Shown here one piece after another: positions 1 through 10,096 of a DNA stretch of 64,000 nt. Under the pieces are notes generated by a model. It saw only the letters and a program-made list of their open reading frames with translations, made no database searches and was not told where the DNA came from. The stretch lies in contig NZ_BMCH01000003.1 of assembly GCF_014635085.1 (NCBI RefSeq), forward strand, positions 248,001 through 312,000, written 5' to 3'. Both the position numbers and the translations under genes were made by a program. Positions within the stretch are counted from its first letter, which is position 1. Every line of letters starts with the position of its first letter. Origin of the DNA: Asaia siamensis (GTDB lineage: Bacteria > Pseudomonadota > Alphaproteobacteria > Acetobacterales > Acetobacteraceae).

Positions 1-173
1 CGGTTACCGACCGGCTTGATCGACACCTTGCCGTCTTCAACCTTGGCCTCGACGAAACGCGTCAGCGGCATGCTCAGAGAGCCACGCTTGCCCTTGGCCG
101 TCAGCGACCCGTTGGCAATGGAAACGTCCACGCCTGCAGGAATGACAACCGGATACTTGCCTACTCGTGACAT
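1..173 (-). CDS. rplF: 50S ribosomal protein L6 (N-terminal part, cut by window edge)
   Basis: L6 binds 23S rRNA near the factor-binding stalk base. The visible 57 codons begin [19 protein letters not shown], the usual L6 start, and run off the left edge of the window. The ATG at 173 is preceded by a strong GGAGG 8 bases upstream, and the gene starts 10 bases after the end of rpsH, so it belongs to the spc ribosomal operon. Only the N-terminal third can be judged. Confidence 0.95.
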   Translation of the reverse strand, partial: MSRVGKYPVVIPAGVDVSIANGSLTAKGKRGSLSMPLTRFVEAKVEDGKVSIKPVGN

Positions 174-183
174 GTGATCCTCC

Positions 184-582
184 TTAGAAGACGCGGCAGA
201 GGACTTCGCCACCGACATTCGCGGCGCGAGCCTCGATATCCGAAAGGATACCGCGCGGGGTGGACAGGATCGACACGCCGAGACCGGCATACACGCGCGG
301 CAGTTCCTTGATCTTGGAATACACGCGACGGCCCGGCTTGGAGACGCGGTGGATTTCCTTGATCACGGGCTGGCCGTCAGCATATTTCAGCTCGATGCGC
401 AGCTGGGAGATACCGGCACGCAGCTCTTCCGTGGTGTAACCACGAATATAGCCTTCGCGGCGCAGCGCTTCCAGAACGTTTGCACGCAGCTTGGAAGCAG
501 GTGCGATGCAAGCCGCGTGACGGGCACGCTGGGCATTGCGAATGCGGGTGAGCATATCACCCAACGGATCGGATAGGGACAT
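184..582 (-). CDS. rpsH: 30S ribosomal protein S8
   Basis: S8 is a primary 16S rRNA-binding protein of the small subunit and, in enterobacteria, the repressor of the spc operon mRNA. The 132-residue product has the family start [18 protein letters not shown] and the C-terminal block [16 protein letters not shown]. It is full length. It lies between rpsN (11 bases upstream) and rplF (10 bases downstream), the standard spc order. Whether the S8 autoregulatory site exists here was not established. Confidence 0.98.
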   Translation of the reverse strand: MSLSDPLGDMLTRIRNAQRARHAACIAPASKLRANVLEALRREGYIRGYTTEELRAGISQLRIELKYADGQPVIKEIHRVSKPGRRVYSKIKELPRVYAGLGVSILSTPRGILSDIEARAANVGGEVLCRVF

Positions 583-593
583 TCGCTTCTACC

Positions 594-899
594 TTACCAG
601 CTCGACTTGACCATACCGGGGATCTGGCCGGTTGAGGCCAGGTCGCGCAGAGCGATACGGCTCAGCTCGAACTTGCGGTAGTTCGCGCGGGGACGTCCCG
701 AAACCTTGCAGCGCAGACGGAAACGAACACGCGACCCGTTGCGCGGCATTTCTGCCAGCTTCAGGGTTGCGTCGAAACGCTCCTCTACCGGAAGGGTCCG
801 GTCCTTGATGATATCTTTCAACGCGGTCCGCTTCGCCTTGTCGCGCTGCGCCATATAGGCGCGCTTGGCGTTGCGGTTCACGGCGGAGATTTTTGCCAT
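594..899 (-). CDS. rpsN: 30S ribosomal protein S14 (long, zinc-free type)
   Basis: S14 sits in the head of the 30S subunit next to S3 and S10. The 101-residue product is the long form: it has the C-terminal pattern CKVSGRPRANYRKFELSR but no CxxC pairs, so it is the zinc-independent paralogue type. It follows rplE after an unusually wide 115-base gap that contains a stem-loop (separate entry) and precedes rpsH. Confidence 0.97.
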   Translation of the reverse strand: MAKISAVNRNAKRAYMAQRDKAKRTALKDIIKDRTLPVEERFDATLKLAEMPRNGSRVRFRLRCKVSGRPRANYRKFELSRIALRDLASTGQIPGMVKSSW

Positions 900-966
900 G
901 CTAAATCTTCTCCCGGAACCTGTCGGGCCAATCCCAACGGTTTTCCAAACAGCGTGTGTATATAGG

Positions 967-1003
967 GAGCCGGGATTGCTTTGGAAAGCAAAAAACCCGG
1001 CTC
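967..1003 (-). other. nested stem-loop in the rplE-rpsN gap
   Basis: An 8-bp outer stem (967-974 with 996-1003) encloses a 7-bp inner stem (76-82 and 85-91 of the 900s block, that is 976-982 with 985-991). Two unpaired bases form the tip and a four-base A run lies on one side. On the transcribed strand it lies directly after the rplE stop. There is no U-run, so a Rho-independent terminator is unlikely. An mRNA processing site or a binding site for a regulatory ribosomal protein is possible. Function is inferred only from structure and position. Confidence 0.5.
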
Positions 1004-1014
1004 AACCCGATAAA

Positions 1015-1581
1015 TCAGGCAGTGAAGGGCAGATCGAACGCCTTGAGCAGCGCTTTTGCCTCTTCATCCGTCTTCGCCGTGGTGACGAAGATGATGTCCA
1101 TGCCACGTACGGAGTCGATCTTATCGTAATCGATTTCCGGGAACACGATCTGCTCCTTGATGCCCATGGCAAAGTTGCCACGACCGTCAAAGCCCTTGTT
1201 CGGGGGCAGACCGCGGAAGTCACGGATGCGCGGCATCGCGATCGTCACGAGACGATCGAGGAATTCGTACATACGCGTGCGACGCAGGGTCACCTTGCAG
1301 CCGATGGGCAGGCCTTCACGAATCTTGAAGCCGGCGATTGCCTTGCGGGCAACCGTCTTGACGGGCTTCTGACCGGAGATGGCTGCCATTTCGGCAACGG
1401 CGGCATCGAGCTGCTTCTGGTCGCCGGCGGCTTCGCCAACGCCCATGTTCAGGACGATCTTTTCCAGCTTCGGAACCTGCATGATGTTCTTGTAGGCAAA
1501 CTGCTCACGCAGCTGGCTACGAAGGACATCATTGTAACGCTGCTGCAGGCGCGGCTGAACGCGGATAATGGTCTCGCTCAT
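1015..1581 (-). CDS. rplE: 50S ribosomal protein L5
   Basis: L5 binds 5S rRNA and forms part of the central protuberance and the bridge to the 30S head. The 188-residue protein has the family blocks [25 protein letters not shown] and a C-terminal segment ending [12 protein letters not shown]. Length is slightly above the usual 179. It follows rplX with a 10-base gap. The stop is followed by a stem-loop and the widest gap in this stretch of the operon. Confidence 0.98.
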   Translation of the reverse strand: MSETIIRVQPRLQQRYNDVLRSQLREQFAYKNIMQVPKLEKIVLNMGVGEAAGDQKQLDAAVAEMAAISGQKPVKTVARKAIAGFKIREGLPIGCKVTLRRTRMYEFLDRLVTIAMPRIRDFRGLPPNKGFDGRGNFAMGIKEQIVFPEIDYDKIDSVRGMDIIFVTTAKTDEEAKALLKAFDLPFTA

Positions 1582-1591
1582 GGTCGCCCCC

Positions 1592-1912
1592 TTAGCCTTC
1601 GATTACTTCGCCGGTCACCTTGGCGACGCGGACCTTGCGCCCGTCCTCGAGCTGACGGAAACCGACGCGGGTCGGCTTGCCGCTCTTCGGATCGACGAGC
1701 TTCAGGTTGGACAGATGGACCGGCATTTCCTTGGCGATAATGCCGCCTTCCTGGTTCATGCGGGTCGGCTTCTGGTGACGCTTGGCCACCGCAACACCGC
1801 GCACGATGGCCTTTTCGACCTTCGGCAGAACAGCAAGGACCTCACCGCGCGTGCCGCGCGACGAGCCGGAGAGGACCAGAACCTGGTCACCCTTCTTGAT
1901 ACGAGCAGCCAT
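1592..1912 (-). CDS. rplX: 50S ribosomal protein L24
   Basis: L24 is an assembly-initiator protein at the polypeptide exit of the large subunit. The 106-residue product begins [20 protein letters not shown], the KOW motif typical of L24. Its ATG overlaps the rplN stop codon by one base (TAATG), so it should be translationally coupled to rplN. rplE follows 10 bases later. Confidence 0.98.
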
Positions 1913-2280
1913 TATAGCACCTCCGGAGCCAGGGAGATGATCTTCATGAACTTGCGCGCACGCAGCTCACGAACCACCGGGCCAAAGATACGCGTGCCGA
2001 TGGGCTCCATCGACTTGTTGATCAGCACAGCCGCATTCTTGTCGAAGCGGATGGCGCTGCCGTCAGCGCGACGAACAGGATAGGACGTGCGAACGATGAC
2101 GGCCTGATGGACGTCACCCTTCTTCACCTTGCCGCGGGGAATCGCTTCCTTGACGGACACGACGATCACGTCGCCGACCGAGGCGGTTTTCCGCTTGGAG
2201 CCGCCCAGCACCTTGATGCACTGCACCTGACGAGCGCCGGAGTTGTCGGCGACTTCCAGATTGGTCTCGGGATGGATCAT
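1912..2280 (-). CDS. rplN: 50S ribosomal protein L14
   Basis: L14 lies on the subunit interface and contacts 16S rRNA. The 122-residue protein has the signature [19 protein letters not shown] and the C-terminal [22 protein letters not shown], of full normal length. It sits between rpsQ (14 bases upstream) and rplX (one-base overlap), the standard spc operon head. Confidence 0.98.
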
Positions 2281-2294
2281 TTCTCAGTCCCCTC

Positions 2295-2576
2295 TTACGC
2301 TGACGCCTGAGCCGGTGCCGTCGCCGCTGCCTCAAGGGCTGCGCCGTTACGGGTGATCACCGTCCAGGTCTTGCGCTTGGAAATCGGAGCGCATTCTTCA
2401 ATGCGCACCGTGTCTCCGATCTTGCACTCATTCAGCTCGTCATGCGCCGCATATTTTTTAGAGCGACGAATGAACTTCTTGTAGAGCGGGTGCATAATGC
2501 GGCGATCAACAAGAACGGTAACCGTCTTGTCCATCTTGTCGCTTGTCACTCGCCCTGTCAGGACGCGCCTCGGCAT
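2295..2576 (-). CDS. rpsQ: 30S ribosomal protein S17
   Basis: S17 is a primary 16S rRNA-binding protein. I chose the ATG at 2576 ([19 protein letters not shown]). It matches the normal S17 start and has GAGGAG upstream. The open frame extends 31 codons further, but that part overlaps rpmC and looks non-coding. The result is 93 residues with the motif [15 protein letters not shown]. The C-terminus carries an alanine-rich tail beyond the conserved core. Confidence 0.96.
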   Translation of the reverse strand: MPRRVLTGRVTSDKMDKTVTVLVDRRIMHPLYKKFIRRSKKYAAHDELNECKIGDTVRIEECAPISKRKTWTVITRNGAALEAAATAPAQASA

Positions 2577-2589
2577 CGTCCGTCTCCTC

Positions 2590-2823
2590 TCAGGACTCTG
2601 CGGTGGACGTTTTTGCGCCCACCTTGTTCTTCGATTGATGCGCAACCGTCTTGATGCGAGCAATCGCACGACGGAGTACGCGAACGCGGCCGACTCCCTC
2701 TGACTGGCCCGTGGCAGCCTGGAACCGGAGGTTCAGCTGCTCACGCTTCAGGTCGAGAAGAAGGGCATCGAGCTCATCAGCGGATTTGGCGCGCAGATCG
2801 GCTACCTTGTATGCGTCAGCCAT
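2590..2823 (-). CDS. rpmC: 50S ribosomal protein L29
   Basis: L29 is a small helical protein near the exit tunnel that helps dock SRP and trigger factor. The product is about 77 residues, with the helical hairpin [20 protein letters not shown]. The ATG at 2823 is preferred. A TTG at 2829 would add two residues and overlap the rplP stop. Only two bases separate it from rplP, which suggests translational coupling. Confidence 0.95.
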
Positions 2824-2825
2824 GA

Positions 2826-3242
2826 TCAAGCCTCCCCAATCCGGGTGATGAACTTGGTCTTGATCGGCAGCTTTGCTGCGCCAAGAGCCAGTGCCTCACG
2901 TGCCACTTCAGGCGGCACGCCTTCGATTTCAAACAGCACGCGGCCAGGCTTCACGCGGGCCACCCAGAACTCGGGCGAGCCCTTGCCGGAGCCCATTCGG
3001 ACTTCGGCAGGCTTCGTGGAAACCGGCAGATCCGGGAAAATCCGGATCCACACGCGACCTGCACGCTTCATGGCGCGGGTGATCGCGCGACGTGACGCTT
3101 CGATCTGGCGTGCCGTGATACGTTCGGGTTCGAGAGCCTTAAGGCCGAACGCGCCGAAATTCAACGTCGTTCCGCCCTTGGCCAACCCATGAATGCGGCC
3201 CTTGTGGGCCTTGCGAAACTTAGTCCGCTTCGGGGAAAGCAT
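2826..3242 (-). CDS. rplP: 50S ribosomal protein L16
   Basis: L16 lies near the A-site tRNA elbow and organises the peptidyl transferase region. The 138-residue product begins [19 protein letters not shown] and has the central [20 protein letters not shown], both standard L16 signatures at normal length. It follows rpsC in S10 operon order. Confidence 0.98.
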
Positions 3243-3289
3243 GGTGTCGTATCCTCATGCGCCTCGCGGCGCTTGTCATAATCTACTGC

Positions 3290-3967
3290 TCAGCGCTGCG
3301 GCGCTTGTTCCGCTGCACGACGGTCCTGAGCCATCGGATCATGGGCAAGGATTTCACCCTTGAAGATCCAGACTTTCACACCGCACGTACCATAGGTCGT
3401 CTTGGCAGTGGCGATACCGTAATCGATGTCGGCGCGCAACGTATGAAGTGGCACGCGACCTTCGCGATACCACTCGATACGAGCGATTTCCGCACCACCG
3501 AGACGGCCGGAGCAGTTGATACGAATACCCTGTGCACCCAGACGCATGGCGGACTGAACCGCACGCTTCATGGCGCGACGGAAGGCAACGCGACGCTCGA
3601 GCTGCTGCGCGATGTTCTCGGCGACCAGGGTCGCGTCTATCTCGGGCTTGCGAATCTCGACGATGTTCAGCGCAACATCAGTCTTGGCCAGACGGCTAAG
3701 ATCCTTGCGCAGAGCATCGATGTCCTGCCCCTTCTTGCCGATGACAACGCCCGGACGTGCTGCATAGATCGTGACGCGCGGCTTCTTGGCCGGGCGTTCG
3801 ATCACAACGCGGGAGACGCCTGCACCTGACAGTTTGCGACGCAGGTAGGCGCGCAGCATCAGGTCTTCATGCAGCAGACGGGAATAGTCGTTGCCAGCGT
3901 ACCAGCGGCTATCCCAGGTGCGGTTTACGCCGAGCCGCAGCCCGATCGGATTGACTTTGTGTCCCAT
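3290..3967 (-). CDS. rpsC: 30S ribosomal protein S3
   Basis: S3 lines the mRNA entry channel of the 30S subunit and has helicase activity with S4 and S5. I start at ATG 3967 ([20 protein letters not shown]), the universal S3 start. The open frame continues 26 codons upstream into rplV in another frame. The 225-residue product contains the KH-domain segment [14 protein letters not shown]. It begins one base after the rplV stop. Confidence 0.98.
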   Translation of the reverse strand: MGHKVNPIGLRLGVNRTWDSRWYAGNDYSRLLHEDLMLRAYLRRKLSGAGVSRVVIERPAKKPRVTIYAARPGVVIGKKGQDIDALRKDLSRLAKTDVALNIVEIRKPEIDATLVAENIAQQLERRVAFRRAMKRAVQSAMRLGAQGIRINCSGRLGGAEIARIEWYREGRVPLHTLRADIDYGIATAKTTYGTCGVKVWIFKGEILAHDPMAQDRRAAEQAPQR

Positions 3968-3968
3968 A

Positions 3969-4400
3969 TCAGGCTGCCTTCTGCTCTGCTGCGTCCTTGC
4001 CCTTGCCCTTCGGCGCAGGCGCTTCGTCTGCAGCGCGCTCGGCAACGACGATCTTCAGATGGCTGAAGAACTTCTCGATGCGCGAGGAACGACCACGGCC
4101 ACGAGCGTGGAAACGCTTCATGACGATCGACTTGCCAACTTCTGCGGTCTTGACCACGAGCTGATCGACATCGAGCTGATGATTGTTCTCTGCGTTTGCA
4201 ACAGCGCTCTCGAGGGTCTTGCGGACCTCCTGAGCGATGCGACGACGCGAGAACGTCAGCGCTGCGATTGCCTTGTCTGCCGGCTGGTTGCGAATCATCG
4301 CTGCAACCAGGTTCAGCTTGCGCGGGCTGACGCGGATGTTGCGGGCAACTGCCTGCGCTTCCGTGTCAGCGAGTGTGCGAATGTGCTTCGGCTTGCTCAT
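3969..4400 (-). CDS. rplV: 50S ribosomal protein L22
   Basis: L22 has a beta-hairpin that reaches into the nascent peptide tunnel. The 143-residue protein has [18 protein letters not shown] and the hairpin region [21 protein letters not shown] low-complexity Lys/Ala C-terminal tail extends it beyond the usual 110 residues, as often seen in alphaproteobacteria. It starts two bases after the rpsS stop. Confidence 0.98.
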   Translation of the reverse strand: MSKPKHIRTLADTEAQAVARNIRVSPRKLNLVAAMIRNQPADKAIAALTFSRRRIAQEVRKTLESAVANAENNHQLDVDQLVVKTAEVGKSIVMKRFHARGRGRSSRIEKFFSHLKIVVAERAADEAPAPKGKGKDAAEQKAA

Positions 4401-4402
4401 GA

Positions 4403-4681
4403 TCAGCCCCGCTTCGACTTCTTGTCGGAAGCATGACCCGGGAACGTGCGCGTCGGCGAAAACTCACCGAACTTGTGCCCGACCATGTTTTCCGTCACCT
4501 GCACCGGCAGGAACTTGTGGCCATTATAAACGCCGAACGTGAGTCCGACGAACTGCGGCAGGATGGTGGAACGACGCGACCAGATCTTGATCACCTCATT
4601 ACGACCCGAAGCGCGTGACGCCTCGGCCTTGCCGAACAAGTACCCGTCAACGAACGGGCCCTTCCAGACGGAACGTGCCAT
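4403..4681 (-). CDS. rpsS: 30S ribosomal protein S19
   Basis: S19 sits in the 30S head and contacts the 50S subunit at bridge B1a. The 92-residue protein starts [15 protein letters not shown] and holds the signature [17 protein letters not shown] at its C-terminal end, as expected for the family. Standard S10 operon position between rplB and rplV. Confidence 0.98.
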   Translation of the reverse strand: MARSVWKGPFVDGYLFGKAEASRASGRNEVIKIWSRRSTILPQFVGLTFGVYNGHKFLPVQVTENMVGHKFGEFSPTRTFPGHASDKKSKRG

Positions 4682-4698
4682 CTCTGTTTGCCCCCTTC

Positions 4699-5529
4699 TT
4701 ACTTGCCGGTCTTGCGGCGACGGATGATCAGGCTGTCCGTCTTCTTGTTAACACGAGTCTTGTAGCCCTTGGTCGGCTTGCCCCACGGCGTAACCGGATG
4801 ACGGCCACCAGAGGTACGACCTTCACCACCACCATGCGGATGGTCGACCGGGTTCATGACGACGCCGCGGTTATGCGGACGACGGCCGAGCCAACGGTTA
4901 CGACCGGCCTTGCCGAGATGCTGGTTCATGTTGTCGGGGTTCGAAACCGCGCCAACAGTCGCCATGCATTCGCCACGGACGAGACGAAGCTCACCGGACT
5001 GCAGCTTGATCTGCGCATAGCCGGCATCCTTGCCGACCAGCTGGCAGTAGGTGCCGGCCGAACGGGCGATCTTGCCACCTGCACCGGGCTTCAGCTCGAT
5101 GTTGTGCACGATCGTACCGACAGGCATCGCGCCCAGCGGCATGGCATTGCCCGGCTTCACGTCGGTGCGTTCGCCAGCGATCACCTGATCGCCAACCTTA
5201 ACGCGCTGCGGCGCCAGGATGTATGCCAACTCGCCGTCTTCGTACTTGATCAGTGCGATGAAGGCGGTGCGGTTCGGGTCATATTCCAGACGCTCGACCG
5301 TACCGGCAACGTCGAACTTACGACGCTTGAAGTCGACATAGCGGTAGGACTGCTTATGCCCGCCGCCACGGAAACGCGACGTGGTGCGACCGTGGTTGTT
5401 ACGACCGCCCGTCTTGTTCTTACCCTCGGTCAGCTGCTTGACCGGCTTGCCCTTATAGAGCTCGCTGCGGTCGATCAGGACCGTGCCACGTGTGCTCGGC
5501 GTCGTGGGATTAAAGTGCTTGAGTGCCAT
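4699..5529 (-). CDS. rplB: 50S ribosomal protein L2
   Basis: L2 is needed for subunit association and for the peptidyl transferase centre. The 276-residue product has the OB-fold region, the KLRSGELRLV-like block (here [18 protein letters not shown]), and the conserved C-terminal [15 protein letters not shown], which carries the histidine tied to peptidyl transfer. Full normal length. It follows rplW by 16 bases. Confidence 0.98.
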   Translation of the reverse strand: MALKHFNPTTPSTRGTVLIDRSELYKGKPVKQLTEGKNKTGGRNNHGRTTSRFRGGGHKQSYRYVDFKRRKFDVAGTVERLEYDPNRTAFIALIKYEDGELAYILAPQRVKVGDQVIAGERTDVKPGNAMPLGAMPVGTIVHNIELKPGAGGKIARSAGTYCQLVGKDAGYAQIKLQSGELRLVRGECMATVGAVSNPDNMNQHLGKAGRNRWLGRRPHNRGVVMNPVDHPHGGGEGRTSGGRHPVTPWGKPTKGYKTRVNKKTDSLIIRRRKTGK

Positions 5530-5545
5530 GGTATCCTATCCCGCG

Positions 5546-5887
5546 TCAGCCCAGCTTCGCGGTAAGGTCAATGGACTGACCTTCCGCAAGCTGAACATAC
5601 GCCTTCTTGATGTCCGAACGGCGACCAGGACGGCCCTTGACCATCTTGGTCTTGCCCTTCTGCACCAGCGTGTTCACGGAGACGACCTTGACGCCGAAGA
5701 GCGTCTCGACCGCAACCTTGATTTCCGGCTTCGCGGCCGTCATGGCCACGCGGAAAACAACCTGGTTGCGCTCGGAAAGGGCCGTCGCCTTTTCGGTGAT
5801 GAGCGGCGCGCGAACGATGTCGAACATCGATTCGCGTGTCATACGCAGCGCCTTGTTACGGCGCGCAAGAACGATGCTCGTGGTCAT
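5546..5887 (-). CDS. rplW: 50S ribosomal protein L23
   Basis: L23 frames the exit of the peptide tunnel and docks trigger factor and SRP. The core [20 protein letters not shown] and VFGVKV-type block (here [19 protein letters not shown]) identify it. The ATG at 5887 overlaps the rplD stop as ATGA, which supports this start. An internal ATG at residue 16 or 21 would give a shorter, more conventional N-terminus. Confidence 0.95.
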
Positions 5888-6498
5888 GCCAGGCGCTCCT
5901 TGAGACCCTCGAGCCCAGCGCGCGTCAGCACGAGAACGTCGTGGTTCAGAATGTCATACACATTGGCACCGATCGTGGGCAGCACGTCGATCTTGGGCAG
6001 GTTGCGCACAGCGCGACCGAAAGCCACATCGACGGCACCGTCAACGATCAGGGCAGAGGACCAGCCGAGCGCTGCCAGCTTTGCAGCGGCTTCGCGGGTC
6101 TTGGTCACACCTGCGGCCTGATCGATCACGATCAGCTTGCCTGCAGCTGCCTTCTGCGACAACGCAGAGATCAGACCAAGGCGACGCACCTTCTTGGGGA
6201 GGTCATAGCCATGATCGCGAACGACCGGACCATGAACAACGCCACCGGTACGGAACTGCGGAGCGCGCAGCGAGCCCTGACGAGCCGAGCCGGTGCCTTT
6301 CTGGCGGAACGGCTTCTTGGTCGTGCCAGAGATTTCGCCCATCCCCTTGGTGCGGTGCGTACCGGCGCGGCGCTTGGCCAGCTGCCAGTGGACGACGCGC
6401 GCCATGATGTCCGCACGCGGAGTCGCGCCGAACAGTTCCTCTGGCAGAGACACCGTACCGGCGCTGCCATTATCGAGGGTTTTGATATCGTATTCCAT
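5884..6498 (-). CDS. rplD: 50S ribosomal protein L4
   Basis: L4 contributes to the tunnel constriction and in E. coli represses the S10 operon. The 204-residue protein shows the loop [19 protein letters not shown], the signature of bacterial L4. It overlaps rplW by four bases and starts 12 bases after rplC. An L4-type attenuation leader was not identified. Confidence 0.98.
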
Positions 6499-6510
6499 CG
6501 CCCTCAGTCC

Positions 6511-7194
6511 TTAACCGGCGGCCGCTGCAGTCGCTGCCGGGTACGGCGCATCTGCATGGCGGGCCTTCTTGATCGCATCGCGGATCATCACCAGGCCATC
6601 CTTGGCACCCGGAATCGAACCACGAACCATGATCAGGTTGCGTTCGGCATCAACGGCTGCCACTTCGAGGTTGAGCGTCGTGATACGCTCGTCGCCCATG
6701 TGACCGGCCATTTTCTTGCCCTTGAAGACCTTGCCCGGATCCTGGCGCTGACCCGTCGAACCATGCGAACGATGGCTGATGGACACGCCGTGGGAGGCTT
6801 CAAGACCAGCGAAGTTCCAGCGCTTCATGACGCCGGCGAAGCCTTTGCCCTTGCTGGTGCCGGTGACGTCGACCTTCTGGCCAACGACGAAATGGGCCGC
6901 AGAGAGCTTCGTGCCAGCCTCAAGCACGGCATCTTCTGCCACGCGAAACTCGACAAGAGTCTTCTTCGGCTCCACCTTGGTGCGAGCATAATGGCCACGC
7001 ATCGGCTTGGTGACGTTCTTCACCTTAGCCTTGCTCATGCCGACCTGTACTGCCGTGTAACCGTCACGCTCCTGCGTGCGGGTATCCACAACCTCGACTT
7101 CGTCGAGATGCAGCACTGTGACCGGCACGTGTGTGCCATCTTCCTTGAATAGCCGGGTCATACCCAGCTTTTTTGCGATCAATCCGGTACGCAT
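6511..7194 (-). CDS. rplC: 50S ribosomal protein L3
   Basis: L3 starts large-subunit assembly and reaches to the peptidyl transferase centre. ATG 7194 gives [16 protein letters not shown], the normal start. The extra 11 codons upstream in frame cover the end of rpsJ. The 227-residue product has the conserved loop [19 protein letters not shown], whose glutamine is the PrmB methylation position in E. coli. AAGGTC lies upstream as Shine-Dalgarno. Confidence 0.97.
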   Translation of the reverse strand: MRTGLIAKKLGMTRLFKEDGTHVPVTVLHLDEVEVVDTRTQERDGYTAVQVGMSKAKVKNVTKPMRGHYARTKVEPKKTLVEFRVAEDAVLEAGTKLSAAHFVVGQKVDVTGTSKGKGFAGVMKRWNFAGLEASHGVSISHRSHGSTGQRQDPGKVFKGKKMAGHMGDERITTLNLEVAAVDAERNLIMVRGSIPGAKDGLVMIRDAIKKARHADAPYPAATAAAAG

Positions 7195-7204
7195 CGTCTG
7201 GACC

Positions 7205-7513
7205 TTAAAGTTTGATCTCGACATCAACGCCAGCGGCGAGGTCGAGCTTCATGAGGGCGTCCACGGTCTGCGGTGTCGGCTCGACAATGTCGAGCAGGCG
7301 GCGATGAGTCCGAATTTCGAACTGCTCGCGGCTTTTCTTGTCCACATGTGGGGAACGGTTCACGGTGAACCGCTCGATATGCGTCGGTAGCGGGATAGGA
7401 CCCCGAACCCGCGCACCCGTACGCTTCGCCGTGTTTACGATTTCCTTCGTGCTGTTGTCGAGCACGCGGTGATCGTACGCCTTTAGGCGAATGCGGATGT
7501 TCTGGTTGTCCAT
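7205..7513 (-). CDS. rpsJ: 30S ribosomal protein S10
   Basis: S10 is a 30S head protein and, as NusE, a transcription antitermination factor. The start at ATG 7513 gives [19 protein letters not shown] and 102 residues, the normal length. An in-frame extension to 7597 runs into the tuf-rpsJ gap and is rejected. The motif [20 protein letters not shown] is present. It follows tuf after 123 bases. Confidence 0.97.
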   Translation of the reverse strand: MDNQNIRIRLKAYDHRVLDNSTKEIVNTAKRTGARVRGPIPLPTHIERFTVNRSPHVDKKSREQFEIRTHRRLLDIVEPTPQTVDALMKLDLAAGVDVEIKL

Positions 7514-7582
7514 CTTACCAATAATCCAACTCGTTGGGGTTCGGGTCTTACCCTGCTCCCTCCTGGCCCCTGGTAAAGCCGA

Positions 7583-7608
7583 CCCCGGCCGGATCACTCC
7601 GACCGGGG
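7583..7608 (-). other. GC-rich stem-loop between tuf and rpsJ
   Basis: Arms CCCCGG (7583-7588) and CCGGGG (7603-7608) pair. An inner CGG/CCG stem lies after one mismatch. It is 28 bases beyond the tuf stop on the transcribed strand. No T-run follows, so it may be an mRNA processing or attenuation structure between the str and S10 parts of the block and not a full terminator. Confidence 0.4.
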
Positions 7609-7636
7609 CCAGCCAATTCAGGGCCCGTGCTTAAAA

Positions 7637-8827
7637 TCAGGCGCTGATCGAAGAGACCACGCCTGCACCGACGGTGCGGCCGCCTTCACGGATAGCGAAG
7701 CGGAGACCTTCGTCCATGGCGATCGGAGCGATGAGCTCGACGTCCATGGCGATGTTGTCACCCGGCATGACCATTTCCGTGCCTTCCGGCAGCTGAACGA
7801 CGCCCGTGACGTCGGTCGTGCGGAAATAGAACTGCGGACGGTAGTTTGTAAAGAACGGAGTGTGACGTCCGCCTTCTTCCTTCGTGAGGATGTAAGCCTC
7901 AGCCTTGAAGTTCTTGTGCGGGGTGATCGAACCCGGCTTAGCAAGAACCTGGCCACGCTCAACGTCTTCACGCTTCGTGCCACGAACCAGCGCACCGATG
8001 TTGTCACCGGCTTCACCGCGATCAAGCAGCTTGCGGAACATCTCAACGCCCGTAACGGTCGTCTTGATGGTGTCCTTCAGGCCGACGATCTCAACTTCGT
8101 CACCAACGTTCACAACGCCGCGCTCAACACGACCCGTAACAACCGTACCACGACCCGAGATCGAGAACACGTCTTCGATCGGCATCAGGAACGGACGGTC
8201 AACCGGACGCTCCGGCTGCGGGATGTAGGTGTCGACAGCTTCCATCAGCTCAAGCACGCGGTCTTCACCGATCGTGGCGTCGCCGTCTTCAAGCGTCACC
8301 AGAGCCGAACCCTTGACGATGGGGATATCGTCGCCGGGGAACTGGTAGGACGAGAGAAGCTCACGGACTTCCATTTCGACGAGCTCGAGCAGCTCGGCGT
8401 CATCAACCTGGTCGACCTTGTTCAGGAACACGACGAGGGCCGGAACGCCAACCTGGCGAGCGAGCAGGATGTGCTCACGCGTCTGCGGCATCGGGCCGTC
8501 AGCAGCGGACACAACCAGAATCGCGCCGTCCATCTGGGCGGCACCCGTGATCATGTTCTTGACGTAGTCAGCATGGCCCGGGCAGTCGACGTGGGCGTAG
8601 TGACGGTTCTTGGTCTCGTACTCAACGTGAGCGGTGGAGATCGTGATGCCGCGAGCGCGCTCTTCAGGAGCAGCGTCGATCTGGTCATACGCACGGAAGG
8701 TCGCGCCGCCGGACTTGGCGAGCGTCTTCGTGATTGCAGCCGTCAGTGAGGTCTTGCCATGGTCAACGTGACCGATGGTGCCGATGTTGCAGTGCGGCTT
8801 CGTCCGCTCAAATTTAGCCTTAGCCAT
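7637..8827 (-). CDS. tuf: translation elongation factor Tu
   Basis: EF-Tu is the GTPase that brings aminoacyl-tRNA to the ribosomal A site. The 396-residue product has the P-loop GHVDHGKT at 19-26, RGITI switch I, DCPGH near 81 and NKVD near 136, and the C-terminal barrels end in [13 protein letters not shown] start at ATG 8827 ([12 protein letters not shown]). An adjacent ATG at 8830 is possible, with GGAGAG upstream. It directly follows rpsG because fusA is absent from this cluster. Confidence 0.98.
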   Translation of the reverse strand: MAKAKFERTKPHCNIGTIGHVDHGKTSLTAAITKTLAKSGGATFRAYDQIDAAPEERARGITISTAHVEYETKNRHYAHVDCPGHADYVKNMITGAAQMDGAILVVSAADGPMPQTREHILLARQVGVPALVVFLNKVDQVDDAELLELVEMEVRELLSSYQFPGDDIPIVKGSALVTLEDGDATIGEDRVLELMEAVDTYIPQPERPVDRPFLMPIEDVFSISGRGTVVTGRVERGVVNVGDEVEIVGLKDTIKTTVTGVEMFRKLLDRGEAGDNIGALVRGTKREDVERGQVLAKPGSITPHKNFKAEAYILTKEEGGRHTPFFTNYRPQFYFRTTDVTGVVQLPEGTEMVMPGDNIAMDVELIAPIAMDEGLRFAIREGGRTVGAGVVSSISA

Positions 8828-8845
8828 CATTCTCTCCATAACCCA

Positions 8846-8863
8846 CCGCCGAATAAGCGGCGG
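8846..8863 (-). other. stem-loop in the tuf leader
   Basis: CCGCCG (8846-8851) pairs with CGGCGG (8858-8863) around a six-base loop, directly ahead of the tuf Shine-Dalgarno on the minus strand. A structured leader or processing site is possible. No T-run makes it a terminator. Confidence 0.35.
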
Positions 8864-8932
8864 GGAAGATTGCTAATTCGTACCGGGCGCTCCGTAAAGG
8901 GGCCCCCGGGGAAACAGGTCAGCTTTTAAAGC

Positions 8933-9409
8933 TTACCAACGATAGTGGCTGAATGCCTTGTTGGCTTCAGCCATGCGATGCGTGTCTTCGCGCTTCTTGA
9001 CGGCGGAGCCGCGATTGTTGATCGCGTCCATCAGCTCGTTGGAAAGGCGTTCCTGCATCGTGTTTTCACCGCGCTTGCGCGAGGCGTCGATCAGCCAGCG
9101 AATGGCGAGTGCCTGACGGCGCTCGGTGCGAACCTCGACGGGGACCTGATAGGTCGCACCGCCGACGCGGCGGGAGCGAACCTCTACGGCCGGCTTCACG
9201 TTGTCCAGGGCCGCATGGAACATGGCAACCGGGTCAGCCGTAGCACCACCACGGCGGCGCACGGACTCCAGCGCGCCATAGACGATGCCTTCGGCTGTGG
9301 ACTTTTTACCGTCGTACATCAGGGCGTTCATAAAACGCGTGATGACGACATCTCCGAATTTCGGATCGGGAAGGATCTCACGCTTAACAGCGCGATGACG
9401 GCGACTCAT
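8933..9409 (-). CDS. rpsG: 30S ribosomal protein S7
   Basis: S7 nucleates the 30S head and lines the E site. The 158-residue protein starts [20 protein letters not shown] and has the C-terminal [16 protein letters not shown]. Both are family signatures, at normal length. It follows rpsL by 14 bases. The usual next gene, fusA, is replaced by tuf. Confidence 0.98.
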   Translation of the reverse strand: MSRRHRAVKREILPDPKFGDVVITRFMNALMYDGKKSTAEGIVYGALESVRRRGGATADPVAMFHAALDNVKPAVEVRSRRVGGATYQVPVEVRTERRQALAIRWLIDASRKRGENTMQERLSNELMDAINNRGSAVKKREDTHRMAEANKAFSHYRW

Positions 9410-9423
9410 GCCTGAATTTCCTC

Positions 9424-9795
9424 TTACTTCGGACGCTTCGCGCCATACAGCGAACGGCGCTGACGACGCTTGGCGATGCCCTGCGTGTCAAGCACGCCGC
9501 GCAGGATGTGATAACGCACACCCGGCAAATCTTTTACACGGCCGCCGCGGATCAGCACGACGCTGTGTTCCTGCAGGTTATGGCCTTCACCGGGGATGTA
9601 GCTCACGACCTCATACCCGTTGGTCAGGCGCACCTTAGCCACCTTACGCAGGGCCGAGTTCGGCTTTTTCGGGGTAACCGTATAGACGCGCGTGCAGACG
9701 CCGCGCTTCTGGGGGCAACCCTGGAGGGCCGGCACTTTATTCCGCTTGGCGGCAGGCTCGCGGCCTTTGGCGATCAACTGGTTGATGGTCGGCAT
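9424..9795 (-). CDS. rpsL: 30S ribosomal protein S12
   Basis: S12 controls decoding accuracy at the A site. The start at ATG 9795 gives [13 protein letters not shown] and 123 residues. The longer open frame upstream covers the leader and is rejected. The streptomycin-relevant segments read [11 protein letters not shown] and [13 protein letters not shown], both with the wild-type lysines, so no streptomycin resistance change is seen. It heads a unit with its own candidate promoter at 10006-10034. Confidence 0.98.
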   Translation of the reverse strand: MPTINQLIAKGREPAAKRNKVPALQGCPQKRGVCTRVYTVTPKKPNSALRKVAKVRLTNGYEVVSYIPGEGHNLQEHSVVLIRGGRVKDLPGVRYHILRGVLDTQGIAKRRQRRSLYGAKRPK

Positions 9796-10005
9796 ACGCC
9801 CTTCCCGATCCTTGTTCACTGCGAGACCGGACCAGGGCCCGATCTGCTCGCTTCCAACAAAATGCAGCGCGCGACAGAATGTCGCCCGCTTTGACTCTTT
9901 CACTACCGGCCTGAGCCTCACCCGAAGGCGGCGGCACCGTTAGCGTTTGATGCTGTCTATCAACGGCTCAGACGCCTTACGAGACGGGGGTAGCCGAGGG
10001 CGCGA

Positions 10006-10034
10006 ACCCTATGACCGCTCCGAACGAAAGTCAA
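10006..10034 (-). promoter_or_regulatory. candidate sigma-70 promoter for rpsL and the genes after it
   Basis: On the minus strand TTGACT (10029-10034) and TAGGGT (10006-10011) are 17 bases apart, upstream of rpsL and downstream of the rpoC hairpin. The -35 matches five of six consensus bases, while the -10 is weak. This is a reading of motifs only. Transcript ends would decide. Confidence 0.5.
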
Positions 10035-10096
10035 GCATTCTCTAGAGTTCTGCCCGATTCTCGTCCGAGTCCCGTTTCGAATCGCCGGATACGAAA

